A DNA stretch of 64,000 bases from Jeotgalibacillus proteolyticus (GCF_002926065.1 NZ_PREZ01000005.1:124001-188000), one strand, 5' to 3'; shown: positions 29,618 to 39,624, counted from the first letter of the stretch. Numbers and translations are program-made. The notes: generated by a model from the sequence alone, not told the origin.

Positions 29618-31594
29618 TTATTCTGACTGAGGCAGCGCTAGCCTGTATTTGGCAAACCCGTTGGCAGCCTCACCTTCGTACTGAATTGCACTGTCCTCTG
29701 AAATGGCATTTACAGCCTCTCTCGCTGAATCAAAGGTTACATTTACTGAGCCCTCAACCGGTGCAAAGGTCCAGTTGCCATCCGCTGAAGGATCAATCGT
29801 TCCAAGCTCAACGATGTAATCAATGATTGCCTGGCGATTTTCATCCGGATACATTTCAACTGCAGTGTTGTTCCGGACACCCGGGAAGTTTCCGCTTGCA
29901 CGGTAATTGTTTGTTACGACGATAAATTCCTGTGCCGGATCAATCGGCTCCCCGTTATACGCTAAATTTTTAATGCGGTTTGCTTCGGCATTTACGACCG
30001 CACCGTCTTTGTTGTATTTAGCAGGTTCAGTTACATCAATTTCATACGTAACACCGTCAATCACATCATAGTTGTAGGTCGGAAAATCTCCATTGATTAA
30101 CTCCTGTCCGTCTGATGCTCCCGGGTTAATCTGACGGAATTGACCTGCTGACATTTCAAGCCACTCCTGAACATCAGCACCTGTTACTTTTACTGTTGCT
30201 ACTGTGTTTGGATACAGGTATAAATCAGAAACGTTTTTAATCGCTATTTCCCCTTGAGGAATATAGGTGTAGTAGCTTGCTCCGTTTCTACCGCCTGCTT
30301 TAAATGGCGCTCCTGCTGAAAGCACAGGCGTGTTCTCATCTGCTGTACCCTGCAGCTGTTTTTCGATATACCACTTCTGTGCATTTGTTACGATCTGAAT
30401 GGATGGATCGTCCTGAACCAATGCAAAGTAGCTGTGAATGTCGGCAGTTGTGGTTCCGACTGCCTGTCTCACATAATTGACGGTTCCTTCATGTGCTTCA
30501 CGCACTGCTTCTCTCACTTCAGGATCCGCATCCACAAGGCTTCCTTCTGTTTGGGAGTAGATTGAGCGAAGGCTTGATTGAGCGTCTTTTACTTTCCAGT
30601 CACCCTTTACTTTTGAAAGAGTCAGGTCCATTACACCAAGCTTATTTCCCCAGTTTCCAGGCATAACGACCGGTACGCCGTTGATCGTTCCTTTTTCAGT
30701 ATCAACACCTGGAAGGTCTGCAAATTCACCTGGAAAGCTAAGATGGCTGTGACCGGTGATAATGGCATCGACACCATCTACTTGTGTCAGGTTGTAGGTT
30801 GCGTTTTCTTCCATTTCTGTGTACTCCGCATCGCCAATTCCTGAGTGAGAAAGGACAACGATTACATCCGCTCCTTCTTTTTTCATTTTAGGAATAACTT
30901 CTTCGACCGATTTCACAATATCCCTGGTTACTACTTTTCCTTCTAAATGAGCCTTGTCCCACTGCATGATCTGCGGTGTAACAACGCCTGTTACGCCAAT
31001 ACGGATCACCTGGTTTGTGCCTTTTTTATCCGTCATTTTTTTCTTAATTACTTTATAAGGCTCAAAATAATGTTTATTATTTTTCTTTCCGTCGTCCTTA
31101 AATACATTTGCACTTACGTATGGAAATGGAGCATCGTTCAACACTTCATCAAGAAAATCAAGACCGTAATTGAATTCATGGTTTCCGACAGTGGCTGCGT
31201 CGTAATCCAACACATCCATTGCCTTAAATACCGGGTGAATTTCTCCCGGCTGGAGCGGTTCCACTTTTGCTTTGAAGTCGCCTAATGGGTTGCCCTGAAT
31301 TAGATCGCCGTTATCGAATAATAATGAGTTTTTTGATTCTTCTCGTGCCTGTTTGATGAGGGTTGCTGTTTTGACAAGGCTGAATTCATTGGTTTCTGCG
31401 TCCTTGTAATAGTCATAGTTGTTAAGATGGGCATGGATGTCTGTTGTTCCGAGGATTCTGAGCTCGACGTCATGCTTGTCTTCCTTGTGCTTTGGTGCAG
31501 CGTCTGCTGGGTTTCCGAATGGTGTGGCGATCAAGGCTACTGCCATTGTGGCAGCTAATACTTTTTTTCCTGCTTGTTGCAAAGCCTTCTTCAA
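29618..31594 (-). CDS. Secreted 2',3'-cyclic-nucleotide 2'-phosphodiesterase / 3'-nucleotidase (CpdB/YfkN-like)
   Basis: The exported enzyme scavenges phosphate and nucleosides from nucleotides outside the cytoplasm. From a TTG start nine bases after AAGGAG it has about 658 residues. A signal peptide (about 1-32, ending ADAA) is followed by a calcineurin-like metallophosphoesterase domain with the metal ligands in GTTDIHAHL, NGDLIQGNPL, GNHEFNYG and GHSHLSFPG, then a 5'-nucleotidase C-terminal domain from about residue 370. It has a single catalytic unit, unlike the long two-unit YfkN of B. subtilis. No sorting signal is visible at the C-terminus. It is unrelated to the sugar genes around it. 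Confidence 0.88.
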   Translation of the reverse strand: MKKALQQAGKKVLAATMAVALIATPFGNPADAAPKHKEDKHDVELRILGTTDIHAHLNNYDYYKDAETNEFSLVKTATLIKQAREESKNSLLFDNGDLIQGNPLGDFKAKVEPLQPGEIHPVFKAMDVLDYDAATVGNHEFNYGLDFLDEVLNDAPFPYVSANVFKDDGKKNNKHYFEPYKVIKKKMTDKKGTNQVIRIGVTGVVTPQIMQWDKAHLEGKVVTRDIVKSVEEVIPKMKKEGADVIVVLSHSGIGDAEYTEMEENATYNLTQVDGVDAIITGHSHLSFPGEFADLPGVDTEKGTINGVPVVMPGNWGNKLGVMDLTLSKVKGDWKVKDAQSSLRSIYSQTEGSLVDADPEVREAVREAHEGTVNYVRQAVGTTTADIHSYFALVQDDPSIQIVTNAQKWYIEKQLQGTADENTPVLSAGAPFKAGGRNGASYYTYIPQGEIAIKNVSDLYLYPNTVATVKVTGADVQEWLEMSAGQFRQINPGASDGQELINGDFPTYNYDVIDGVTYEIDVTEPAKYNKDGAVVNAEANRIKNLAYNGEPIDPAQEFIVVTNNYRASGNFPGVRNNTAVEMYPDENRQAIIDYIVELGTIDPSADGNWTFAPVEGSVNVTFDSAREAVNAISEDSAIQYEGEAANGFAKYRLALPQSE

Positions 31595-31775
31595 GGCAAA
31601 CAGCTCCTTTATGTATAGAATAGTCATACTCTTCTAATTATAGAGAGATTTGCTAGATTATGAATAATCTAATAGGACCGAATTTCTTTACTTTTTAGTA
31701 AGGGATTTGTAAATTATGGGTAGTATTGCTTAGAGACTGTTTTGGGAGGAATGGGTGAATTTTTCTAAAGGAGTT

Positions 31776-31900
31776 GTGTTGATTTCCACTTCAGGGGGAC
31801 GCTTTCCGCGGGGCGGGGCTTGAGCTAACTTGCTAACGCAAGTGGATCTCAAGCTCCCGCTTTATCCCGCTGGAGTCGCCCCCTTACGTTTCAATCAACT
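31776..31900. repeat. Dispersed palindromic repeat, copy B; rest of the 31.6-32.2 kb gap
   Basis: The element contains the same nested arms as copy A: GCGGGGCTTGAG with CTCAAGCTCCCGC around ACTTGC/GCAAGT. It begins with TGTTGATTTCC like copies C and D. The gap between it and the galK2 terminator (31900-32160) has two short overlapping frames on the plus strand with no recognisable product and no good ribosome site. Nothing further is seen. Confidence 0.8.
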
Positions 31901-32163
31901 ACTGGAGAATTTATTTGGGGCTTCAAAAAATAGTTTGTTATGAGCGAATTTTTCTGAAGCTTACAATCCCTTTTGATAGAACATATAAGCCCGCACAGAT
32001 TAACGGGGGAAGCAGACAGTTTATTGATGATTTCCAACAGATTAAAAAATGTTTTGGACAGATTAGTCCCTTACACATGCGTCACAAGGAAAGAAAATGG
32101 ACTGAAACACGAAACAGGAAAACAAATTGGTCTGAAAACGAGTGGATTCACTAAGTAACAACG

Positions 32164-32185
32164 TAAAACCACCATTTCTGGTGGT
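32164..32185 (-). terminator. Terminator after the second galK
   Basis: ACCACCA (32168-32174) pairs with TGGTGGT (32179-32185); on the minus strand the stem is followed by TTTTACG. Confidence 0.65.
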
Positions 32186-32224
32186 CTGTTCTTAGACAGG
32201 CGTCAGGGTAAAACTCTTGTTTCC

Positions 32225-33430
32225 CTATTTTTCTGTTCCAGTATATTCATTCACTGCACCAATCTCCTGCTCATGCACTCCCTTTCCTGCTTCACAAATG
32301 TAAAAATCAGGGGTTAATCCGGTTTGTTTTTTGTATTGGCTGTGTACTTCTTTTTGAAAGGCTTGGATGCTGTCTTCGAGGACCAGACTTACTGTGCAGC
32401 CTCCAAATCCTGCGCCGGTCATTCTGGTTCCGATGCATCCCTCTGCTTCTCTTTGGGTTTGAAACAGTGCATCAAGCTCTTGTCCTGTGACTTCGTAATC
32501 GTTCTTTAATGATTGATGGGAACCGATCATGAGTTCACCAAATAACGAAAGGTCGCCATCCTGGAGTGCTTTTTTTGCTTGGCGGGAGCGGTCGTTTTCA
32601 GTGATGACATGTTTCGTCCGTTGGAAAAGAAGGTTATTTTGAAGTGTTTCTTCAATTTCGGGCAGATCCTGGACATCTAGATTACTCAGGCTTTGGATGT
32701 CTGGCCGCTTTTGCTGAATATTTTTCAGGGCCTCCTCGCACTGAGAACGCCGTTCGTTGTATTTAGAATCAGAGAGGGTTCTTCTTTTGTTTGTATTCGT
32801 TATGACGATTTTATAGTTGCCGAGCTCTAAAGGAACATCCTCTGCTTCCATTGTGGATGTGTTCAAATAAATTGCATGATTTTGCTTACATAGACCGATC
32901 GCGTATTGATCCATAATTCCACTGTTTACACCGATAAATTCATTTTCCATCCTCTTGCATAATTGAGCGAGCTCCACACGGGAAAGGCTGGCGCTGCCCA
33001 ATTTGGCGAGAGCATAGGCGGTGACCATACCAATGGAGGCGGAGGAGGAAAGTCCGGCTCCATTTGGAATCGTTCCTTCATATAAAATATCGGCGCCCTT
33101 TACTTTTACCCCTTTGGTTAAAAGCTCCTTTACGACCCCTTTAGGGTAATTGCCCCATTGATCATCGGAATCAAAGTCGAGCTCTGACAATGTAAACGAA
33201 ACTGGCTGGTCAAAATTATTGCTGATCGCGTTAATCGTTTCGTCATCCCGCTCCCGAATCACCATATGTGTTCCAATGGTGAGAGCCGCCGGGAAAACAA
33301 ATCCGCCATTGTAGTCCGTGTGCTCCCCTATTAAGTTCACTCTGCCTGGAGCAAAAAATAGACGTTTATTTTTTTTGGAAGGAGGAAATAGTTTATCAAA
33401 TTCAGTGACTAACTCCTGTGTGAGAGCCAT
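32225..33430 (-). CDS. galK: Galactokinase (second copy, GH42 operon)
   Basis: The protein of 401 residues is a complete GHMP-family galactokinase with GRVNLIGEHTDYNGG, GAGLSSSAS and GTRMTGAGFGGC. It phosphorylates the galactose released by the GH42 enzyme encoded two genes upstream. The ATG at 33430 is preferred because AGGGGTG lies just before it and overlaps an in-frame GTG at 33439. The protein is only moderately similar to the first copy, so this is an old duplication or separate acquisition. It ends the GH42-araC-galK operon. Confidence 0.95.
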   Translation of the reverse strand: MALTQELVTEFDKLFPPSKKNKRLFFAPGRVNLIGEHTDYNGGFVFPAALTIGTHMVIRERDDETINAISNNFDQPVSFTLSELDFDSDDQWGNYPKGVVKELLTKGVKVKGADILYEGTIPNGAGLSSSASIGMVTAYALAKLGSASLSRVELAQLCKRMENEFIGVNSGIMDQYAIGLCKQNHAIYLNTSTMEAEDVPLELGNYKIVITNTNKRRTLSDSKYNERRSQCEEALKNIQQKRPDIQSLSNLDVQDLPEIEETLQNNLLFQRTKHVITENDRSRQAKKALQDGDLSLFGELMIGSHQSLKNDYEVTGQELDALFQTQREAEGCIGTRMTGAGFGGCTVSLVLEDSIQAFQKEVHSQYKKQTGLTPDFYICEAGKGVHEQEIGAVNEYTGTEK

Positions 33431-33444
33431 TTCATTCACCCCTA

Positions 33445-34293
33445 TTAATAAATTTCGATTTTTTGAGATTGATGAAGACTTCTGTATTTCGCCGGCGTCA
33501 TTCCTTCTTTTTTCCTGAAGGTGGCGACAAAATGACTGACATCATTAAAGCCAACAAGCTTTGAAATCTCTTTCAGTGAAGCGTTGTAATTAGATATGAG
33601 GTGCTTTTTTGATTCTCTTATTCTTATTTGGATCAGAAATGAATAAGGGCTGATCCCAAATGTGTCACGGAACAAAGTATTTAAATACTGCGGACTCATT
33701 TTCCCCTGCTCAGCCATTTCCGGTAGACCAATGTTGTCGGCATATTTCCGCTCGATCCAGTTCACAACCGGGCTGATTTTAGCATAGTACTGTGACAGTG
33801 AAGGCTGATTGTTTATCTTGCCGTATTTTTTCAGCTTGATAATGAAATGATAGAGGTCATTTGAGAATTCAAGTCCTGAAAACTCAGGCATTTTCTCCAC
33901 GTTGATAATCATATTCTCCACTAGAGCCGCAAATAGATCTTTGTTTGTTTCTGCATAAAGCGCAGAGTAATTAATCTCCAGTGAATCAAGAATGGCATCC
34001 ACGGCGGCACCGCCAAAGGTTAGATACATCGTGGACCATTTATCATTTGAAGGAGAATAGGAGTGCGGGGTAAATGGCATTAAAAGAACACCATTCCCAG
34101 CTTTTAAGGTACTATTTTGACCCGAAAAGGTAACCGTGCCTTCTCCTTCTACCGTTTGAAGCCAGTGAAAATATGGATAGCCATCAGGTCTTGAGAAGCT
34201 TAGTTCGTAAGGATTGTATCCAATGCTTTCAATAAATAATGGAAGTGTTTTTTCAAGCGATGTGAAGACATATCTTTTCTTTATTTCCTCCAT
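33445..34293 (-). CDS. AraC-family transcriptional activator (paralogue 2)
   Basis: The 282-residue protein has a cupin-like sensing domain (about 1-160) and an AraC double helix-turn-helix (about 180-275). Identical stretches with paralogue 1 include KKYGKINNQPSLSQYY and GISPYSFLIQIRIRESK. It is the middle gene of the GH42-araC-galK operon, with gaps of about 34 and 14 bases. It probably activates the operon in response to a galactoside, acting at direct repeats upstream of the GH42 gene. The inducer is not determined. Confidence 0.88.
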   Translation of the reverse strand: MEEIKKRYVFTSLEKTLPLFIESIGYNPYELSFSRPDGYPYFHWLQTVEGEGTVTFSGQNSTLKAGNGVLLMPFTPHSYSPSNDKWSTMYLTFGGAAVDAILDSLEINYSALYAETNKDLFAALVENMIINVEKMPEFSGLEFSNDLYHFIIKLKKYGKINNQPSLSQYYAKISPVVNWIERKYADNIGLPEMAEQGKMSPQYLNTLFRDTFGISPYSFLIQIRIRESKKHLISNYNASLKEISKLVGFNDVSHFVATFRKKEGMTPAKYRSLHQSQKIEIY

Positions 34294-34327
34294 CCCTTTT
34301 CACTCCATTTCTGTTTGGTTTTAGAAT

Positions 34328-36403
34328 TTATACCTGTTCATTTGAAAGACCCGTTTTAAGTATTTTAAATCCATAAGGCTGCAGGACAACGGATTCAGGT
34401 ACTGCATTACCTTCGATTAGATCCGTAAACTCTTCTTCAATCTTAATGGTTTGAGTGTCTGGTGAAAAGTTCATTACGAAGATAAAATCACTTTCCCCAT
34501 CTGAGCGTTTTTGTGCTGTAACTCCGTGCGGAAGAGATGATTTCGTTACTTTTTGAATGTTGTTTTCCTCAACTAATGCACCAAGAAACTCCGTGTAAAA
34601 TGGTTCTTTGTTTCGTGAGGCTTCATAATAAGCTTTCCCTTTGCCAAAATGGTTTACGGTCAAAGCCGGCCGGCCTGCGTAGAAATCCTTCTGATAGGAG
34701 GCTAGTGAAATGGCTCCTTCAAGATGAATCAGGTCGCAAAGCTCATGTGTTTCAAATTCACCGCTCAATCCAAGTGAATGGTCTTCTTCCATTTTAACAA
34801 GATTCACTTCCCCTTCATGCAGACTATCAATTTCTTCTGACCAGATGCCAAGGGTTTTACGGAGCGGTCCCGGGAAGCCTCCAAGGAAGCAAAGATCATT
34901 TTCATTTACGATGCCAGACCAGTACGTCGTAACAAAAACCCCGCCTTCCTGAACGAATTGTTCAATGCGTTCTCCTACACCCGGTCTCACCATATAAAGC
35001 ATCGGTGCGATCACCAGCTTGTATTTTGAAAGATCACAGTCCATATCAATAATATCTACAGGAACCCCCATATCCCATAGCGGGCGGTAATGACGCCTGA
35101 TTTGTTCCTCATAATGAATGCCTATATTTCTTGGTCCCTGGGCGTCCTTCATTGCCCAGCGGTTTTCCCAGTCAAAAATGATCGCAACCTCAGGTATTAC
35201 CGTGGTCCCTACTATTTCATCAAGCCTTTGGAGCGTGTCGCCTATTCCTGCAACCTCCTGAAACACTCTGGTATCCTCTTTTCCGTAATGATCCACTACG
35301 GCACCATGAAGCTTTTCACTTGAACCCCGGCTTTTACGCCACTGAAAATACTGTACGGTGTCGGAGCCGTGAGCCACCGCCTGGATAGAGGATAATGCGT
35401 GCATTCCCGGCCTTTTGAGCTTACTTACGTCCTGCCAGTTTGTAGAGCTCGGCGTGCTTTCCATCAGCATAAATGGCTTTCCGCCTTTTAACGATCGCTT
35501 CAGGTCATGCAGCAGTGAAAACCAGGCTGCCTGCTCGCTGTCGTCTTTTTTGTCATGCCAGGTCGGATAGGCATCCCACGACACGACATCGATGATATCA
35601 GTAAATTTCCAGTAATTAAGTCCTTCAAAGGCCTCCATAAAATTCGTTGTTACAGGAAGATTGCTTTTCTCCTTTATCGGAGCCGTCTCGTGCTTCAGGA
35701 AATCAACGGTTTGATCCGTTACGAAGCGCTTCCAGTCCAAATTCATTCCATGAACAGCATTTTCGCCGTGAAGGGCAGGAGATTCGATTTGTGACCACTC
35801 GGTTAACGTATGACTCCAAAATGTCGTCCACCAGGCATGATTTAATTCTTCAAGCGTACCATATTTATCCTTTACCCAGCCTCTGAATGCCTCCAGGCAA
35901 TAATCACAATGGCAGTCACCGCCATACTCATTTGAGATATGCCAGCCGATCACGGCCGGATGCTCAGCATATCTTTGGGCTAATTTCGTATTGATTGCCT
36001 TAACCTTTTCTCTGTAAACAGGAGAAGAAAAGCAATGATTATGCCGTGCCCCGTGCAGGTTTCTTGACCGGTTTGCGTTTACCCGCAGGACTTCAGGGTA
36101 TTTTTCTGACATCCACGCAGGTCTCGCCCCGCTCGGTGTAGCTAAAAATGCATAGATTCCGTTTTCTTGGAATGTATCAAGGACACGATCCAGCCAGTCA
36201 AAGGTATGTACCCCTTCTTCAGGCTCCAAGGAAACCCAGGAAAAAATACCGACTGACATGACATTACACTTGGCAAGCTTCATCAGACGGATATCCTCTT
36301 CTAGAACCTCCGGATAGCTTAGCCACTGCTCAGGATTGTAGTCTGCCCCATGGAGCATGGAAGGGATTTTTGCACTGATCGGTGGGAACTTTTTCATTTT
36401 CAT
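34328..36403 (-). CDS. Beta-galactosidase, GH42
   Basis: The protein of about 691 residues has the three GH42 domains: TIM barrel (about 1-390), trimerisation domain (about 395-610) and a small C-terminal beta domain. The acid/base glutamate is in WHISNEYGGDCHC and the nucleophile in FMLMESTPSSTNW. The cysteines in CHCDYC together with an earlier one fit the GH42 zinc cluster. The start is set at 36403 (a second ATG lies six bases on) because an AGAAG site is nearby and the upstream ATG at 36430 has none. It lacks a signal peptide. GH42 enzymes often act on galacto-oligosaccharides rather than lactose. It heads the operon with araC and galK. Confidence 0.93.
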   Translation of the reverse strand: MKMKKFPPISAKIPSMLHGADYNPEQWLSYPEVLEEDIRLMKLAKCNVMSVGIFSWVSLEPEEGVHTFDWLDRVLDTFQENGIYAFLATPSGARPAWMSEKYPEVLRVNANRSRNLHGARHNHCFSSPVYREKVKAINTKLAQRYAEHPAVIGWHISNEYGGDCHCDYCLEAFRGWVKDKYGTLEELNHAWWTTFWSHTLTEWSQIESPALHGENAVHGMNLDWKRFVTDQTVDFLKHETAPIKEKSNLPVTTNFMEAFEGLNYWKFTDIIDVVSWDAYPTWHDKKDDSEQAAWFSLLHDLKRSLKGGKPFMLMESTPSSTNWQDVSKLKRPGMHALSSIQAVAHGSDTVQYFQWRKSRGSSEKLHGAVVDHYGKEDTRVFQEVAGIGDTLQRLDEIVGTTVIPEVAIIFDWENRWAMKDAQGPRNIGIHYEEQIRRHYRPLWDMGVPVDIIDMDCDLSKYKLVIAPMLYMVRPGVGERIEQFVQEGGVFVTTYWSGIVNENDLCFLGGFPGPLRKTLGIWSEEIDSLHEGEVNLVKMEEDHSLGLSGEFETHELCDLIHLEGAISLASYQKDFYAGRPALTVNHFGKGKAYYEASRNKEPFYTEFLGALVEENNIQKVTKSSLPHGVTAQKRSDGESDFIFVMNFSPDTQTIKIEEEFTDLIEGNAVPESVVLQPYGFKILKTGLSNEQV

Positions 36404-36520
36404 CACACTTCTTTCGTTAGAGTTTGACATTCATTACAGGAGCTTGAAAAACATTCAAGGACTTATGTTTTTTATCTACACTGAACAGGAGCTATAAATT
36501 TTTTATTCTTATGTTATATG

Positions 36521-36594
36521 TTAAAGCGTTTTCAAACCTTATGAAATATAAGATAGTGAAAATCGAATATAATAATATGAAACAAACCCTTATG
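36521..36594 (-). promoter_or_regulatory. Control region of the GH42 operon: cre and paired direct repeats
   Basis: On the minus strand TTTGAAAACGCTTTAA (36521-36536) matches the cre core. A direct repeat is present 50 bases apart: CAAACCCTTATG at 36583-36594 and CAAACCTTATG at 36533-36543 (plus-strand reading). Paired direct repeats near five helical turns apart fit an AraC-type activator. The rest of 36404-36640 is AT-rich with no other clear element. Confidence 0.5.
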
Positions 36595-36649
36595 TTTTTT
36601 CCTAACCAAAAATGTACGTGTTTTCTTATACTTTTATAATTGGATACAC

Positions 36650-36679
36650 AAAAAAGGCATCCCGCAAATACGGAATGCC
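36650..36679 (-). terminator. Terminator after tdk
   Basis: On the minus strand GGCATTCCG (36671-36679) pairs with CGGGATGCC (36656-36664), then TTTTTT. Confidence 0.8.
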
Positions 36680-36694
36680 CTCTGTTTATTTGCT

Positions 36695-37306
36695 TTATTT
36701 TGTTGTGCTTTTTTCAGCGGTAACCGTGACGCCGGTTGGAACCTCGTGGTGGTGGCGGCAGCGGGGCTCGTACGCTTCTGATGCGCCTACAAGAATGACG
36801 GGGTCGTCGTAGCCTGCCGGGCGTCCTTCAATGAGGCGCTGGGTTCTGCTGGCAGGTGAGCCGCATACTGCACACACCGCCTGAAGCTTTGTTACTTGCT
36901 CAGCCAGGGCCATTAAATGAGGAACGGGGCCGAATGGCTCCCCTTTAAAATCCTGGTCAAGTCCCGCAACGACAACGCGGTAGCCACGGTCAGCAAGCTG
37001 TGTGACGACGTCGACAATACCATTATCAAAGAATTGTACTTCATCTATTGCAATTAAGTCAGCCTGAGCGGTTACCTGACCAAGTATTTCAGCTGATGAT
37101 TCAACCGGTACGGCAATGACGGACGCTCCATTATGAGAAACAATTGCTTCCTCACTATATCGGTCATCAAGCTTTGGCTTAAATACCATGATATGCTGTC
37201 TGGCAAATTGTGCACGGCGCACACGCCTGATCAGCTCCTCCGATTTCCCTGAAAACATGCTTCCGCATATTACCTCAACCCAACCTGTTTGTTTCATAAC
37301 GTACAC
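36695..37306 (-). CDS. tdk: Thymidine kinase
   Basis: Tdk phosphorylates thymidine and deoxyuridine with ATP in nucleotide salvage. The 203-residue type II enzyme has the P-loop [10 protein letters not shown] near the N-terminus, the DEVQFF Walker-B-like motif, and a zinc lasso with cysteines in CAVCGSPA and near the C-terminus (CRHHHE). The start is taken as a GTG eleven bases after AAGGAG; an ATG three codons later is farther from the site. It is followed by a terminator and preceded by rpmE as in B. subtilis. Confidence 0.95.
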   Translation of the reverse strand: MYVMKQTGWVEVICGSMFSGKSEELIRRVRRAQFARQHIMVFKPKLDDRYSEEAIVSHNGASVIAVPVESSAEILGQVTAQADLIAIDEVQFFDNGIVDVVTQLADRGYRVVVAGLDQDFKGEPFGPVPHLMALAEQVTKLQAVCAVCGSPASRTQRLIEGRPAGYDDPVILVGASEAYEPRCRHHHEVPTGVTVTAEKSTTK

Positions 37307-37411
37307 CGGAAACCCAGCTCCTTCCTGCAGTTGCTTTTGTTTTGCCTCTATAAAGGGAACAGGGCCCTCTTACGTTTTATAAAGTATTGATCCATTTATC
37401 CCTGTCTATGT

Positions 37412-37462
37412 AAAAAAGAAAAGAATGATCTCCTTGTCACTCATTAGGCATCGGAGTCATTC
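37412..37462 (-). other. Hairpin with U-rich tail between rpmE and tdk
   Basis: On the minus strand GAATGACTCC and GGAGATCATTC pair (one bulge), followed by TTTTCTTTTTT. It is a terminator-like structure about 110 bases before tdk and separate from the rpmE terminator. It may be a second terminator or part of a leader; the gap holds no reading frame of note. Confidence 0.4.
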
Positions 37463-37574
37463 GTTTTATCATTTGTGATATGCCATTTATTTTACGTCAT
37501 TAAGCAAAATGGGACAAGAGCAAAAAAGGTCATGATTTGACAATTTCCGTCTTACTTTACCCTATTTTAGCCGT

Positions 37575-37603
37575 AAAAAAACAGGCAAGATAATCTTGCC
37601 TGT
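37575..37603 (-). terminator. Terminator after rpmE
   Basis: ACAGGCAAGAT (37581-37591) is perfectly complementary to ATCTTGCCTGT (37593-37603), followed on the minus strand by seven T. Confidence 0.9.
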
Positions 37604-37610
37604 TCTGTTA

Positions 37611-37817
37611 TTACTGTTGCTTAAGACCGTATTTTTTGTTGAAACGATCAACACGGCCATCCGCTGCTGCGAATTTCTGACGGCCTGTGTAGAATGGGTG
37701 ACACTCAGAACAAACCTCTACGCGAATGTCTTCTTTCACAGAACCAGTTTCAAATTCATTACCGCAAGTACAAGAAACCTTTGCAAGTTTGTAATTTGGA
37801 TGAATTGCTGCTCTCAT
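37611..37817 (-). CDS. rpmE: 50S ribosomal protein bL31, zinc-binding form
   Basis: The 68-residue protein bridges the two ribosomal subunits. It has the four zinc ligands of the C+ type, Cys16 and Cys18 (CTC) and Cys36 and Cys39 (CSEC), and the typical [10 protein letters not shown] segment. AAGGAG lies nine bases before the ATG. It stands alone between rho and tdk with its own terminator. Zinc-containing L31 can be displaced by a zinc-free paralogue when zinc is scarce; none is seen in this window. Confidence 0.97.
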   Translation of the reverse strand: MRAAIHPNYKLAKVSCTCGNEFETGSVKEDIRVEVCSECHPFYTGRQKFAAADGRVDRFNKKYGLKQQ

Positions 37818-37953
37818 CTATTTCATCTCCTTCCGCCCTGAACCATCTGGAACAGAGTAAGTACATTACTAATAGTATCATGCCTTAAAGTGCTATACAA
37901 GCACAATGCTTACATTATAGCAGGCTCTCAGATGTTAATCAATATGTGTCAGC

Positions 37954-39237
37954 TTATTTATTTCTTGAGCCGTTTTGGTGCGTTTTCATTTCCTCTGTCA
38001 GATTCTCAAAAAATTCATTATTCGTTTTTGACTGACGAAGCTTGCGAAGGAAACGATCAGCAAAGTCATGTGAATCAGACAGCGCACGGCGAATCGCCCA
38101 TAGCTTGTCCAGATGGCCTGCCGGTACAAGTAGCTCTTCTTTACGTGTACCGCTCCGGCGGATATCAATAGCCGGGAAGATGCGGCGTTCTGCAAGGGCA
38201 CGGTCAAGGTGAAGCTCCATGTTTCCGGTCCCTTTAAATTCCTCATAAATGACTTCATCCATACGGGAGCCTGTATCAACAAGGGCTGTTGCCAAAATTG
38301 TCAGGCTTCCCCCTTCTTCAATATTACGGGCTGCTCCAAAGAAGCGCTTAGGACGGTGGAAGGCTGCCGGGTCAATCCCTCCGGAGAGTGTACGGCCGCT
38401 TGGCGGAATCACAAGGTTATAAGCTCTTGCCAGACGGGTAATGCTGTCCATCAGGATGATTACGTCACGCTTGTGCTCAACAAGACGCATGGCGCGTTCA
38501 AGGACAAGCTCTGCCACTTTAATATGGTTTTCAGGCACCTCATCAAAAGTGGAGCTGACAACATCAGCCTGCACGGAGCGTTCAATATCTGTTACTTCCT
38601 CAGGGCGCTCATCGATCAAAAGAACAATCAGCTCCGCTTCAGGATGGTTCGTTGTTACCGAATTGGCAATTTCTTTAAGGAGCATCGTTTTACCGGCTTT
38701 CGGCGGTGCTACGATTAATCCCCGCTGTCCAAATCCTACAGGCGAAACAAGATCCATAATTCTAGTAGAAAGTGATTTAGGCTCTGTTTCAAGCTTGATC
38801 TGGCGGTCAGGATAAAGCGGTGTTAAGGCAGGAAAGTGGACTCTTTCCTTTGACGTCTCAGGGTCGTCGCCATTTACTGCTTCAACATGCAAAAGACCGA
38901 AGTAGCGTTCGTTTTCTTTAGGCGGACGTACTTTTCCTGACACCTTGTCTCCATTACGAAGATCAAAGCGGCGGATTTGGGATGCTGAAATATAAATATC
39001 CTCCGAGCTTGGAGAATAATTGATTGGGCGAAGGAAGCCGAAGCCCTCCGATTGAATAATTTCAAGAACGCCTTCCATAAAAAAGAAGCCTTCCTGTTCT
39101 GCACGAGATTTTAAGATTGAAAAAATTAATTCCTTTTTCGTCAGTTTACTATAATAAGACACCCGATATTGCTTCGCTAGCTCATATAATTCTTTAAGCT
39201 TCATATTATCAAGTGAAGACATTTTTAACTCTTCCAT
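37954..39237 (-). CDS. rho: Transcription termination factor Rho
   Basis: Rho is the hexameric RNA helicase that terminates transcription. The 427-residue protein has the N-terminal helical domain, the RNA-binding cold-shock-like domain (about 50-125; GFGFLRP), and the ATPase domain with Walker [11 protein letters not shown], Walker [14 protein letters not shown] and the Q/R-loop region. Length and the first twenty residues align with B. subtilis Rho, which supports this start although the ribosome site is weak. In B. subtilis glpX precedes rho; here it is missing between rho and murA. Confidence 0.97.
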   Translation of the reverse strand: MEELKMSSLDNMKLKELYELAKQYRVSYYSKLTKKELIFSILKSRAEQEGFFFMEGVLEIIQSEGFGFLRPINYSPSSEDIYISASQIRRFDLRNGDKVSGKVRPPKENERYFGLLHVEAVNGDDPETSKERVHFPALTPLYPDRQIKLETEPKSLSTRIMDLVSPVGFGQRGLIVAPPKAGKTMLLKEIANSVTTNHPEAELIVLLIDERPEEVTDIERSVQADVVSSTFDEVPENHIKVAELVLERAMRLVEHKRDVIILMDSITRLARAYNLVIPPSGRTLSGGIDPAAFHRPKRFFGAARNIEEGGSLTILATALVDTGSRMDEVIYEEFKGTGNMELHLDRALAERRIFPAIDIRRSGTRKEELLVPAGHLDKLWAIRRALSDSHDFADRFLRKLRQSKTNNEFFENLTEEMKTHQNGSRNK

Positions 39238-39423
39238 AAATACACCACACTTTTTATATTTTCTGTTCTCTAGCCATACTGTCTATTTGGTTGAATGATT
39301 AATGGGTAAGGGCATGTTGCTAGAAGAAAAGAGGTTGAATGGGAAAACGTTGAAAAAAACTGAAGATCGTTTGAGCCAATCCTATTTTACCTGTTATTTT
39401 GTTTACAAGCAATTCCTAATCGA

Positions 39424-39471
39424 AAATGAAAAGAGCCCCGATTGTATAGATCCTACAAACTCGAAGCTCTC
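39424..39471 (-). terminator. Terminator after murA; rest of the rho-murA gap
   Basis: AGAGC (39432-39436) pairs with GCTCT (39466-39470) with inner TTGTA/TACAA pairing, followed on the minus strand by TTTTCATTTT. The remainder of 39238-39624 contains only a short ATTTACC/GGGTAAAT hairpin and no gene. Confidence 0.55.
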
Positions 39472-39624
39472 AGCCCCCTGAAATACGATTAGATCAGGCT
39501 TTTTGGCATACTGAATGAAATATAAATGAATTATTTACCTATTTCCTGCGGGTAAATTTTCCGCATGACAAGGCTTGGCTTTTTCTTTAAGCATTTAACC
39601 TCTAGTACGGCTACTACTTAACAA

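Noticed and set aside
31915-32158. Two overlapping plus-strand frames of 61-79 codons
   Set aside because: No ribosome site, no recognisable motif, and they overlap each other in different frames between a repeat and a terminator.
36404-36640. Possible riboswitch ahead of the GH42 operon
   Set aside because: The region is AT-rich with cre and direct repeats but no conserved aptamer core or terminator/antiterminator pair.
38209-38718. 169-codon open frame on the plus strand within rho
   Set aside because: It is antisense to conserved Rho sequence and has low-complexity, cysteine-rich translation without a start signal.
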